Shown: positions 1 through 5,530, counted from the first letter of the stretch. The stretch is DNA of 8,643 nucleotides from an uncultured Collinsella sp. (GCA_900757505.1 CAAEOE010000042.1:1-8643), one strand, 5' to 3'. Notes: generated by a model from the letters alone, not told the origin. Numbers and translations are program-made.

Positions 1-98
1 AGGGCCTGGACCTTCTCGTCGTGCCCTCCGCCGAGCTCTCCCGCGGCCGCGGCGGCCCGCGCTGCATGAGCATGCCCTTCTGGCGCGAGGACCTCTAA
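1..98 (+). CDS. arcA: Arginine deiminase, C-terminal end (5' part outside the window)
   Basis: The frame starting at base 3 reads 31 codons and stops at TAA 96-98, ending ...SRGRGGPRCMSMPFWREDL. The glycine/arginine-rich run followed by C-M-S-M-P is the C-terminal signature of arginine deiminase. Its cysteine (codon 63-65) is the nucleophile that forms the amidino-enzyme intermediate when arginine is hydrolysed to citrulline and ammonia. Ten residues follow the cysteine, close to the tail length usual in the family. The enzyme is cytoplasmic and catalyses the first step of the ADI pathway. The next gene encodes the second step, which supports the call. Only the C-terminal tail is visible, so nothing can be said about the rest of the protein. 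Confidence 0.9.
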   Translation, partial: GLDLLVVPSAELSRGRGGPRCMSMPFWREDL

Positions 99-110
99 GT
101 CTTTCCGTTT

Positions 111-158
111 CCGGTGCGGTCCCCCTACAACCGCACCGGCTTCGCCCGTTAAACGGGC
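111..158 (+). promoter_or_regulatory. Two tandem stem-loops in the arcA-argF gap
   Basis: Stem 1 pairs CCGGTGCGGT (111-120) with ACCGCACCGG (130-139), 10 perfect base pairs around a 9-base loop. Stem 2 pairs GCCCGT (144-149) with ACGGGC (153-158) around TAA. Neither is followed by a T-run, so they do not look like intrinsic terminators. In a gap within an operon they are more likely to protect or mark processing of the mRNA. That role is inference; the pairing is seen directly. Confidence 0.55.
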
Positions 159-203
159 AACACTGATACTTACGTAATTCATTTCTTCGAAAGGAATCGA
201 ACC

Positions 204-1199
204 ATGGGTGTTAACCTCTCCGGCCGTAGCTTCCTCAAGCTTCTCGACCTCACCACCGAGGAGATCGAGTACCTGCTCAAGCTCTCCAAGAACTTCAAGG
301 ATATGAAGCGCGCTGGCGTTCCGCATCGCTATCTCGAGGGCAAGAACATCGTTCTGCTCTTCCAGAAGACCTCCACTCGTACCCGCTGCGCCTTCGAGGT
401 CGGCGGCATGGACCTGGGTATGGGCGTGACCTACCTCGATCCGGGTTCGTCGCAGATGGGCAAGAAGGAGTCCATCGAGGACACCGCCCGCGTTCTCGGC
501 CGCATGTATGACGGCATCGAGTTCCGTGGCTTTGCCCAGGACGACGTCGAGGAGCTCGCTGCTAAGTCCGGCGTGCCCGTGTGGAACGGCCTGACCACCG
601 AGTGGCACCCCACCCAGATGCTCGCCGACATCCTGACCGTCCAGGAGAACTTCAACTACGACATCAAGGGCAAGACCCTCGTCTTCATGGGCGACTGCAA
701 GAACAATGTCGCTCGCTCCCTCATGGTCGTCTGCTCCAAGCTCGGCATGAACTTCGTGGCCTGCGGCCCCGAGGAGTGCATGCCCGCCGACGACGTCATC
801 GAGGCCTGCAAGCCCATCGCCGAGGCCAACGGTTGCACCATCAAGCTGACCACCGACGTCAAGGACGGCGTCACCGGTGCCGACGTTATCTACACCGACG
901 TGTGGGTCTCCATGGGCGAGCCCGACGAGGTCTGGGCCAAGCGCATCGCTCAGCTCACCCCGTATCGTGTCACCTCCGAGGTCATGGCTATGGCCAACCC
1001 GGGTGCCATCTTCCTGCACTGCCTGCCCAGCTTCCACGACACCAACACCACCATTGGCGCCGAGAAGTGCGAGCAGTTCGGCATCACCGAGCAGGAGGTC
1101 ACCGACGAGGTCTTCGAGAGCCCCGCTTCCAAGGTCTTCGACGAGGCCGAGAACCGCATGCACACCATCAAGGCTGTCATGTACGCCACGCTCAAGTAA
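204..1199 (+). CDS. argF: Ornithine carbamoyltransferase (catabolic, ADI pathway)
   Basis: This 331-residue protein has the usual length for the family. In the ADI pathway the enzyme runs in the phosphorolytic direction, converting citrulline plus phosphate to ornithine and carbamoyl phosphate in the cytoplasm. The N-terminal carbamoyl-phosphate domain carries STRTR (residues 57-61) and HPTQ (135-138). The C-terminal ornithine domain carries DVWVSMGE (about 232-239), with the D and SMG that contact ornithine, and HCLPSFHD (272-279), whose Cys273 is the conserved active-site residue. AAGGAA at 191-196 lies 7 bases before the ATG, which fixes the start. The gene follows arcA and precedes a likely arginine/ornithine carrier, so the catabolic name arcB would suit it equally well. 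The family call is very secure. The direction of catalysis is inferred from context, because the anabolic and catabolic enzymes share these motifs. Confidence 0.96.
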   Translation: MGVNLSGRSFLKLLDLTTEEIEYLLKLSKNFKDMKRAGVPHRYLEGKNIVLLFQKTSTRTRCAFEVGGMDLGMGVTYLDPGSSQMGKKESIEDTARVLGRMYDGIEFRGFAQDDVEELAAKSGVPVWNGLTTEWHPTQMLADILTVQENFNYDIKGKTLVFMGDCKNNVARSLMVVCSKLGMNFVACGPEECMPADDVIEACKPIAEANGCTIKLTTDVKDGVTGADVIYTDVWVSMGEPDEVWAKRIAQLTPYRVTSEVMAMANPGAIFLHCLPSFHDTNTTIGAEKCEQFGITEQEVTDEVFESPASKVFDEAENRMHTIKAVMYATLK

Positions 1200-1215
1200 G
1201 AGCATCTAGCATCTC

Positions 1216-1251
1216 GCTCGGGGTGTATTGCTGCACACCCCGAGCAGTTTT
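1216..1251 (+). terminator. Intrinsic terminator or attenuator between argF and the carrier gene
   Basis: GCTCGGGGTGT (1216-1226) pairs perfectly with ACACCCCGAGC (1235-1245), 11 bp around an 8-base loop, followed by AGTTTTAT. The T-run is short (four), so partial read-through into the downstream carrier gene is plausible and would lower carrier expression relative to the enzymes. No clear separate promoter was found between this hairpin and the carrier gene. Confidence 0.75.
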
Positions 1252-1262
1252 ATCTGGTAATA

Positions 1263-1313
1263 ATCTCGCATCAAGCGGCAGGCACGGCACGGAAGAGCCG
1301 CTTCTGGCGAGAT
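1263..1313 (+). promoter_or_regulatory. Structured 5' leader of the carrier gene
   Basis: ATCTCGC (1263-1269) pairs with GCGAGAT (1307-1313). After a symmetric 3x3 internal loop, AAGCGGC (1273-1279) pairs with GCCGCTT (1297-1303), leaving a 17-base purine-rich loop. The element ends 16 bases before the ribosome-binding site of the carrier gene. It may affect translation or mRNA stability. It matches no riboswitch class that I recognise. Confidence 0.45.
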
Positions 1314-1329
1314 CAGTAAATGATTTATG

Positions 1330-1337
1330 AAGGGGGG
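1330..1337 (+). promoter_or_regulatory. Ribosome-binding site that sets the carrier start at 1347
   Basis: AAGGGGGG ends 9 bases before ATG 1347. In-frame ATGs at 1320 and 1338 are poorer choices: the first lies upstream of this site and the second abuts it. ATG 1347 gives a normal YfcC-type N-terminus (MTETAKKKRGMPSSF). Confidence 0.8.
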
Positions 1338-1346
1338 ATGAGAACT

Positions 1347-2825
1347 ATGACTGAGACCGCTAAGAAAAAGCGCGGTATGCCTTCATCGTTCACCATTCTT
1401 CTTGCTCTGCTGGCAATTGTCGCAGTGATTACCGTTATCGTCTCCGGCACGTCCGGCGGCGCGGTTACTGCCGCCCGTCTGAGCGATTTCTGCACCGCCC
1501 CGATTAAGGGCTTCGCTGACGCTCTGCCCGTCTGCCTCTTCGTTATGATCCTGGGCGGCTTCCTCGGTATGATGACCGAGACCGGCGCCCTGGACAACGG
1601 CATCGCCGTTCTGGTGCAGAAGCTTAAGGGCAACGAGATTATGCTCATTCCCGTGCTGATGCTCATCTTCTCCCTCGGTGGTACCACCTATGGTATGTGC
1701 GAGGAGACCGTTCCCTTCTACGCCCTGCTCGCCGCTACCATGATGGCTGCTGGCTTCGACCCCATGGTCGGTGCCGCTACCGTCCTGCTCGGCGCTGGCT
1801 GCGGCTGCCTGGGCTCCACGGTTAACCCGTTCGCCGTCGGCGCTGCCGTCGACGCTCTGACCGGCGTTGGCATTGAGGTCAACCAGTCCATCATCATCGG
1901 CCTCGGTGCCGTCCTGTGGATTGTCACTACCGCTATGTCCATCTTCTTCGTGATGAACTATGCCAAGAAGGTCAAGGCTGACAAGGGTTCCACCATCCTG
2001 TCGATGCAGGAGCTCAAGGACGCCGAAGAGGCTCACGGCAAGGCTGCTTCCGAGGTCCACAAGGAGGTCAAGCTCACCGGTCGTCAGAAGGGTGTTCTGA
2101 TCGCCTTCGCCTTCACCTTCGTCGTCATGATCGTCGGCTTCATTCCGCTGGCCGACCTCAACGAGGGCGTCGCCAACTTCTTCGACGCTGGCGCTGTCTA
2201 CGACGCCGACGGTAACGCCGTCGTCCAGGGCTGGTCTGCCCTGATCACCGGCCTGCCCATTGGCCAGTGGTACTTCGACGAGGCTTCCACCTGGTTCTTC
2301 CTCATGGCCGTCCTGATCGGTATCATCGGTGGCCTGTCCGAGAAGCAGATCGTTAACACCTTTATCACCGGCGCTGCCGACATGATGTCCGTTGTTCTCG
2401 TCATCGCCCTCGCCCGTGGTATCTCCGTCCTCATGGCTAACACCGGCCTCGACGTCTTCGTCCTCGACGCTGCCGCCAATGCTCTGGCTGGCCTGTCCGG
2501 CGTGATCTTCGCTCCCATGAGCTTCCTGGTCTACTTCGGCCTGTCCTTCCTGATCCCCTCGACCTCTGGTATGGCTACCGTCTCCATGCCCATCATGGGA
2601 CCGCTGGCTGTTAAGCTCGGCTTCTCGCCCGAGGTCATGGTCATGATCTTCTCCGCCGCCATCGGTGTCGTGAACCTGTTCACCCCGACCTCCGGCGCCA
2701 TCATGGGCGGTCTCGCCCTGGCCAAGATCGAGTGGACGACCTGGCTCAAGTTTGCCCTTAAGCTCATTGTCGCTCTCTCCGTCGTCTGCGCCGTCATCCT
2801 GACCGTCGCCTGCGTGCTGATCTAA
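1347..2825 (+). CDS. yfcC: YfcC/DcuC-family membrane carrier, probable arginine/ornithine antiporter
   Basis: This 492-residue protein is strongly hydrophobic, with about 11 to 13 membrane-spanning segments. It begins with a short basic cytoplasmic N-terminus (KKKRG, residues 6-10) and a first helix near 14-33. A longer polar, charged loop (about 206-248) splits the protein into two halves. Each half carries a break-in-helix motif typical of anion/dicarboxylate-type carriers: GSTVNPFA (156-163) in the first, and PSTSGMATVSMPIMGP (404-419) plus TPTSGAIMGG (446-455) in the second. The family is the YfcC/C4-dicarboxylate anaerobic carrier group, whose members in ADI loci are often annotated ArcD-like. 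Position directly after arcA-argF makes arginine import coupled to ornithine export the likeliest role, but substrate cannot be read from the sequence. The start was chosen by the strong Shine-Dalgarno at 1330-1337. Confidence 0.88.
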   Translation: MTETAKKKRGMPSSFTILLALLAIVAVITVIVSGTSGGAVTAARLSDFCTAPIKGFADALPVCLFVMILGGFLGMMTETGALDNGIAVLVQKLKGNEIMLIPVLMLIFSLGGTTYGMCEETVPFYALLAATMMAAGFDPMVGAATVLLGAGCGCLGSTVNPFAVGAAVDALTGVGIEVNQSIIIGLGAVLWIVTTAMSIFFVMNYAKKVKADKGSTILSMQELKDAEEAHGKAASEVHKEVKLTGRQKGVLIAFAFTFVVMIVGFIPLADLNEGVANFFDAGAVYDADGNAVVQGWSALITGLPIGQWYFDEASTWFFLMAVLIGIIGGLSEKQIVNTFITGAADMMSVVLVIALARGISVLMANTGLDVFVLDAAANALAGLSGVIFAPMSFLVYFGLSFLIPSTSGMATVSMPIMGPLAVKLGFSPEVMVMIFSAAIGVVNLFTPTSGAIMGGLALAKIEWTTWLKFALKLIVALSVVCAVILTVACVLI

Positions 2826-2923
2826 GTACCCAACGGGTACCCCACGGAAACCTTGACGATCCTGTAAAGGATCACCTGGTCATCGTCTGTCCGGTGGGGT
2901 CAACCCACCGGTAGACTCCTACC
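2826..2923 (+). promoter_or_regulatory. Arc operon 3' region with two mutually exclusive RNA folds
   Basis: Fold A: CCCCACGGA (2840-2848) pairs with TCCGGTGGGG (2890-2899, one bulged base), enclosing GACGAT (2855-2860) paired with ATCGTC (2882-2887). Fold B: GTACCC/GGGTAC (2826-2831/2835-2840), GATCC/GGATC (2858-2862/2869-2873) and CCGGTGGG/CCCACCGG (2891-2898/2904-2911). A small GGTAG/CTACC stem (2910-2914/2919-2923) can also form. Fold A uses bases 2891-2899 and 2858-2860 that fold B also needs, so the two cannot coexist. The pairing is seen in the sequence. Any switching role is inference. Confidence 0.4.
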
Positions 2924-2927
2924 TTTA

Positions 2928-2967
2928 GCCCCCTTCCGTTCCGTGCGCGGGAGGGGGCGCTCTTGTG
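2928..2967 (+). terminator. Probable terminator of the arc operon
   Basis: GCCCCCTTCCG (2928-2938) pairs with CGGGAGGGGGC (2948-2958), 11 bp including one U-G pair, around a 9-base loop. It is followed after two bases by the moderately T-rich CTCTTGTGTT. The very GC-rich stem fits an intrinsic terminator, but the T-run is interrupted, so the call is moderate. Confidence 0.55.
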
Positions 2968-2994
2968 TTCCGGCGTTTTACCAAACGCCGGAAC
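2967..2994. repeat. Perfect 12-bp inverted repeat
   Basis: GTTCCGGCGTTT (2967-2978) and AAACGCCGGAAC (2983-2994) are exact inverted repeats around the loop TACC. No T-run follows on the + strand, so a terminator role in that direction is unlikely. It could be a second RNA-stabilising hairpin or a protein-binding palindrome. Confidence 0.6.
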
Positions 2995-3007
2995 CACTCG
3001 ACGCTGC

Positions 3008-3105
3008 AAGCCCGCCAGAGCGGCAATCTGACGTTCAATCGTCGGGCATGGCCAAAAGGCCTATGCCCTCCTCTTTCACGTCACCTTGCTCGCTCTGGCG
3101 GGCTT
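3008..3105. repeat. Nested ~98-base palindromic element
   Basis: The outer arms AAGCCCGCCAGAGCG (3008-3022) and CGCTCTGGCGGGCTT (3091-3105) are perfect inverted repeats. Inside them GCAA/TTGC (3023-3026/3086-3089) and TGACGT/ACGTCA (3029-3034/3078-3083) continue the pairing. An apical hairpin follows: GGGCAT plus GGCC (3044-3053) pairs with GGCC and ATGCCC (3058-3061, 3063-3068) around an AAAA loop, with one bulged T. The whole can fold as a single long interrupted stem. It may be a structured RNA or a miniature palindromic repeat. No flanking target duplication is visible. Confidence 0.6.
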
Positions 3106-3188
3106 TCGCTGACTTTTGCCCCACCTGCGGCGCTGCCATTGTTGCTGCAGGGGGACAGCTTGCTCGCTCTGGTGCCTGTTCGCTGTCC
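3085..3188. repeat. 74-base-offset direct repeat with two small stem-loops
   Basis: CTTGCTCGCTCTGG occurs at 3085-3098 and 3159-3172. In the same register, TTCGCTG occurs at 3105-3111 and 3179-3185, so both pairs lie exactly 74 bases apart. This suggests an old, decayed tandem duplication. Two stems fall here: CCTGCGGC/GCTGCAGG (3124-3131/3144-3151, one G-U pair) and GGACAGC/GCTGTCC (3153-3159/3182-3188). Confidence 0.45.
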
Positions 3189-3214
3189 GTTCTCTGCCCG
3201 CAACGTTTCTGCTG

Positions 3215-3247
3215 TTGGTGCAAAGGGGTCAGATTACTTTGCGCCAA
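3215..3247. repeat. 11-bp stem-loop displaying GGGTCAGATTA
   Basis: TTGGTGCAAAG (3215-3225) pairs with CTTTGCGCCAA (3237-3247), all paired if one U-G is allowed. The 11-base loop is GGGTCAGATTA. The motif GGGGTCAGATTAC resembles, in a general way, short palindromic elements mobilised by REP-associated transposases, but no such transposase is present here. The resemblance is from memory and weak. Confidence 0.45.
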
Positions 3248-3253
3248 AAGGGG

Positions 3254-3322
3254 AAGTTGCGGTGGAATAGTTCCTGTTTGGCCGTCTTGAGGGGTTAAAC
3301 GGGAACTATTTCACCGCAACTT
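3254..3322. repeat. Long palindrome, 30-bp arms, 9-base loop
   Basis: The arms are 3254-3283 (beginning AAGTTGCGGTG) and 3293-3322 (ending CACCGCAACTT), with loop 3284-3292. They differ at four positions, and in + strand RNA each difference is a G-U or U-G pair, so the RNA stem would be fully paired over 30 bp. No T-run follows, so it is not a standard terminator. The shape fits a miniature inverted-repeat or REP-like element, or the stem of a small RNA. I have a vague impression that similar sequences recur in Collinsella genomes, but cannot verify it here. Confidence 0.7.
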
Positions 3323-3384
3323 ATCGATGGCGTGTTTGGTTGGTGCCAGTTGATTGCTTGGGCGTTGGGGAGGGTCTGCTCCGT

Positions 3385-3390
3385 TATAAT
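3385..3390 (+). promoter_or_regulatory. -10 box of the UPF0371 gene
   Basis: TATAAT is a perfect -10 hexamer, 39 bases before the chosen start codon. No good -35 hexamer sits 16-18 bases upstream. The nearest, TTGGGG at 3365-3370, is only 14 bases away. The -10 assignment is good; the -35 is not resolved. Confidence 0.6.
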
Positions 3391-3418
3391 CGCCTAGAAC
3401 ATTAAATGGAAACGGGAC

Positions 3419-3423
3419 GGGAG
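3419..3423 (+). promoter_or_regulatory. Ribosome-binding site that sets the UPF0371 start at 3430
   Basis: GGGAG ends 6 bases before ATG 3430. An in-frame ATG at 3406 lies upstream of this site and would add eight residues that do not look like the family N-terminus. Start 3430 gives MRQGFDNAKYIELQ, the usual opening. Confidence 0.75.
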
Positions 3424-3429
3424 CCATAT

Positions 3430-4911
3430 ATGCGCCAGGGTTTCGACAACGCGAAGTATATCGAGCTGCAGGCTGCTCACATTAAGGAGCGCATCTCGCA
3501 GTTTGGTGGCAAGCTCTATTTGGAGTTTGGCGGTAAGCTGTTCGATGACTATCATGCGAGCCGCGTGCTGCCGGGTTTTGAACCGGACAGCAAGTTCCGC
3601 ATGCTCAAGAGCATCGCCGACGATGTCGAGGTTATCATCGCGATCAACGCGAACCACATCGAGAAAAACAAGGCTCGTGGTGACCTCGGCATTACCTATG
3701 ACGAGGATGTGCTGCGCCTGGTCGACCTGTTCCGCGGCAACGGCTTTGCTGTCGCGGCTGTGGTCATCACCCAGTACGCCGGCCAGCCCGCTGCCGATGT
3801 GTTCCGCAACCGCCTGAACGCGCTCGGTATTCCCGCCAAGCTGCACTATCCCATCGAGGGGTATCCGCACGATGTCGATCTGATCGTGTCCGACGATGGC
3901 TACGGCAAGAACGAGTTTGTCGAGACCACCCGACCGCTCGTCGTGGTCACTGCCCCCGGTCCTGGCTCGGGCAAGCTTGCCACCTGCCTGTCTCAGCTCT
4001 ATCACGAGCACAAGCATGGCACGGCCGCCGGCTATGCCAAGTTCGAGACCTTCCCTGTCTGGAATCTTCCTCTGACGCATCCGGTCAATATTGCCTACGA
4101 GGCCGCCACGGCTGACCTCGACGACGCCAATATCATCGATTCGTTCCACCTTGAGGCCTACAACAAGACCACGGTCAACTACAACCGCGACGTCGAGGCC
4201 TTCCCGGTAGTCCGTGCCCTGATGGAAAAGATCCTGGGCAAGAGCCCCTACCAGAGCCCTACGGACATGGGCGTCAATATGGTCGGCTTTGCCATCACCG
4301 ATGACGATGCCTGCCGCGACGCTTCCAAGATGGAGATCGTCCGCCGCTACTTTACCGCGGTCGAAAATGTGCGCCGTACCGGCGTGGGCGATGAGCAAGT
4401 CGACCGTCTCAAGATTATTATGAAGAAAGCCGGCATCGATAAGAACTACTCACCGGCGCGCTCGGCGGCCCTCACCAGGGAGCAGCTGACGGGTGGTCCC
4501 GTGGGTGCCATGGTCATGCCCGATGGCTCCGTGGTGACCGGTAAGACCTCCACGCGCCTGGGCGCCGCAAGTTCGCTCATTATGAACGCCCTCAAGCATG
4601 TCTCGGGCGTCGACCTTGAGCTCGAGGTCATTAGCGATGAGGCGATCGAGCCCATCAGCAAGCTCAAGACGCATTTCCTGGGCAGTAAAAACCCGCGCCT
4701 CCACACCGACGAGACGCTTATGGCGCTGTCGATCACCTCGGCCACGAGTGAGACGGCCGCTCGCGTCCTTTCGGGCCTGGAGCAGCTGCGCGGTTGCGAT
4801 GCCTTCTTTAGCGTGATTATCTCGCCGACGGACGAGACGGTACTGCGCAAACTTGGTATCAACGTGTGCTGCGAGCCCAAGTTTGAGCGCCGCGGTTTCT
4901 TCCATCGCTAA
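3430..4911 (+). CDS. UPF0371 / DUF1846 family protein, function unknown
   Basis: This 493-residue soluble protein matches the UPF0371 (DUF1846) family along its whole length. Recognisable stretches are FDNAKY (5-10), GGKLYLEFGGKLFDDYHASRVLPGF (about 26-50), AINANHIEKNKARGDLG (71-87), TQYAGQPAADVFRN (114-127), APGPGSGKLATC (175-186), KFETFPVWNLPLTHPVN (204-220) and SPTDMGVNMVGFAITDD (276-292). GPGSGK looks like a phosphate-binding loop, but it lacks the first Gly of the Walker A pattern and the final Ser/Thr, so nucleotide binding is not proven. The family is widespread in Firmicutes and Actinobacteria, and I know of no established reaction. No signal peptide or membrane segment is visible. 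The gene stands alone between its own -10 box and a strong terminator, so its neighbours give no functional hint. Confidence 0.93.
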   Translation: MRQGFDNAKYIELQAAHIKERISQFGGKLYLEFGGKLFDDYHASRVLPGFEPDSKFRMLKSIADDVEVIIAINANHIEKNKARGDLGITYDEDVLRLVDLFRGNGFAVAAVVITQYAGQPAADVFRNRLNALGIPAKLHYPIEGYPHDVDLIVSDDGYGKNEFVETTRPLVVVTAPGPGSGKLATCLSQLYHEHKHGTAAGYAKFETFPVWNLPLTHPVNIAYEAATADLDDANIIDSFHLEAYNKTTVNYNRDVEAFPVVRALMEKILGKSPYQSPTDMGVNMVGFAITDDDACRDASKMEIVRRYFTAVENVRRTGVGDEQVDRLKIIMKKAGIDKNYSPARSAALTREQLTGGPVGAMVMPDGSVVTGKTSTRLGAASSLIMNALKHVSGVDLELEVISDEAIEPISKLKTHFLGSKNPRLHTDETLMALSITSATSETAARVLSGLEQLRGCDAFFSVIISPTDETVLRKLGINVCCEPKFERRGFFHR

Positions 4912-4945
4912 GTTTGAAGCACCGCGGTAATTGCATTGCATTTTG

Positions 4946-4978
4946 GCCGTATCGGGTTAGCGCCCGGTACGGCTTTTT
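4946..4978 (+). terminator. Intrinsic terminator of the UPF0371 gene
   Basis: GCCGTATCGGG (4946-4956) pairs with CCCGGTACGGC (4963-4973), 11 bp with one U-G pair and a 6-base loop, directly followed by TTTTT (4974-4978). This is a textbook Rho-independent terminator. Confidence 0.92.
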
Positions 4979-5042
4979 GATCAATAAAGCGCCTATTTCG
5001 GCGAAAAATAGCTGTTTACCTGCCTAGAAACATTTTGAGCGG

Positions 5043-5050
5043 TATACAAT
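5043..5050 (+). promoter_or_regulatory. Possible -10 region for the winged-helix gene
   Basis: TATACAAT contains TATACA and TACAAT, both near the -10 consensus, 118 bases before the ATG. No convincing -35 lies at the right distance. A promoter is expected here because a strong terminator lies upstream. Confidence 0.4.
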
Positions 5051-5084
5051 AACCGTAACTGTTTCATCCTTAGCGGGATGCCGC

Positions 5085-5138
5085 ATGATGGATATTACCT
5101 GCCATCGTGAGGTGTGTCGGTCGCGCACGGCGCGTTAG
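5085..5138 (+). other. Possible 17-codon leader ORF before the winged-helix gene
   Basis: ATG 5085 opens a short frame, MMDITCHREVCRSRTAR, ending at TAG 5136-5138, 17 bases before the Shine-Dalgarno of the next gene. Only a weak GCGGG (5074-5078 region) precedes it. Four of 17 residues are arginine. A short frame like this can arise by chance. The small stems CATCC/GGATG (5065-5069/5076-5080) and GATGG/CCATC (5087-5091/5102-5106) flank or overlap its start. Confidence 0.25.
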
Positions 5139-5155
5139 ATGCTCGTGCTCGGTTT

Positions 5156-5162
5156 GAGGAGG
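5156..5162 (+). promoter_or_regulatory. Ribosome-binding site that sets the winged-helix start at 5168
   Basis: GAGGAGG, a near-perfect Shine-Dalgarno, ends 5 bases before ATG 5168. The longer reading from GTG 5114 has no such site and would translate through this one. Confidence 0.85.
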
Positions 5163-5167
5163 CTGCT

Positions 5168-5506
5168 ATGGCGGGCAAGGGTCGTGCGAGTGTCAACGAT
5201 ATGAAGCGTGTCGAGGTGCTGGTGTTGATGGAGATCGACCAGCAAACCGAAGACAATGGCGGGCCGTATGGTTTCTCGCGCAAAACGCTTGCCGAGCGCG
5301 TGGGGGTTTCGCCGTATCGTGCCCGCGCTGCAATCGATCGCTTGGATTCCGAAGGCATGATTGATGTCGTCTCGCGTTATAGCGACGACGGCGGTCAGCT
5401 TGCAAATGGCATTTGCCTCACCGAACGTGGCGAGTGGTATCTTGAGGGCGTCCGTACCGGCATGCTCGTTCAAGAAATGCTTGAGGACGAGGTTGCTGAT
5501 CGATAG
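5168..5506 (+). CDS. Small winged helix-turn-helix DNA-binding protein
   Basis: This 112-residue basic protein carries a winged-helix fold. A first helix (about 11-28, KRVEVLVLMEIDQQ) is followed by the helix-turn-helix SRKTLAERVGVSPYRARAAIDRLDSEGMI (about 37-65), with the recognition helix near SPYRARAAIDRL, and a wing VVSRYSDDGGQLANGICLTERG (67-88). The C-terminal helix (89-112) is acidic. The layout resembles MarR- or GntR-like minimal regulators with no ligand-binding domain. I do not recognise a named orthologue. It has its own strong terminator before pyrG, so it is probably transcribed alone. A role in controlling pyrG or the division genes is possible from position only. Confidence 0.8.
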   Translation: MAGKGRASVNDMKRVEVLVLMEIDQQTEDNGGPYGFSRKTLAERVGVSPYRARAAIDRLDSEGMIDVVSRYSDDGGQLANGICLTERGEWYLEGVRTGMLVQEMLEDEVADR

Positions 5507-5530
5507 CAGCATGTAACCCTTGCCATAGCG

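Larger units (their letters stand above)
2826..3429. other. 604-base non-coding gap filled with stem-loops
   Basis: This stretch lies between the carrier gene and the UPF0371 gene. From left to right it contains a region with two competing folds (2826-2923), a terminator-like hairpin (2928-2958), a perfect 12-bp hairpin (2967-2994), a nested ~98-base palindrome (3008-3105), two further hairpins (3124-3188), an 11-bp hairpin (3215-3247), a 30-bp-arm palindrome (3254-3322) and the promoter and ribosome-binding site of the next gene. Open frames of 60-115 codons run through it in several frames and on both strands. They are cysteine- and arginine-rich, lack clear ribosome-binding sites and resemble no family I know, so the stretch is treated as non-coding. 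Confidence 0.75.

Noticed and set aside
581..1330. A 249-codon + strand frame overlapping argF
   Set aside because: Out-of-frame Arg/His-rich shadow of the carbamoyltransferase gene.
1383..2060. A 225-codon minus-strand frame inside the carrier gene
   Set aside because: The His/Glu/Gly-rich product is the reverse image of a membrane protein gene. No ribosome-binding site or family resemblance.
3226..3236. GGGTCAGATTA loop as a sign of a REP-associated transposon
   Set aside because: No transposase, no flanking duplication, and the resemblance is only a short motif recalled from other bacteria.
2943..3298. Overlapping small frames (60-115 codons) in the arc-UPF0371 gap, some cysteine-rich
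   Set aside because: They run through the palindromes in several frames, lack good Shine-Dalgarno sites and look like no known protein. RNA structure explains the sequence better.
3394..4398. A 334-codon minus-strand frame inside the UPF0371 gene
   Set aside because: Same cause: it mirrors the codon bias of the real gene and has no recognisable domain.
5114..5167. Longer start (GTG 5114) for the winged-helix protein
   Set aside because: The strong GAGGAGG at 5156-5162 points to ATG 5168.
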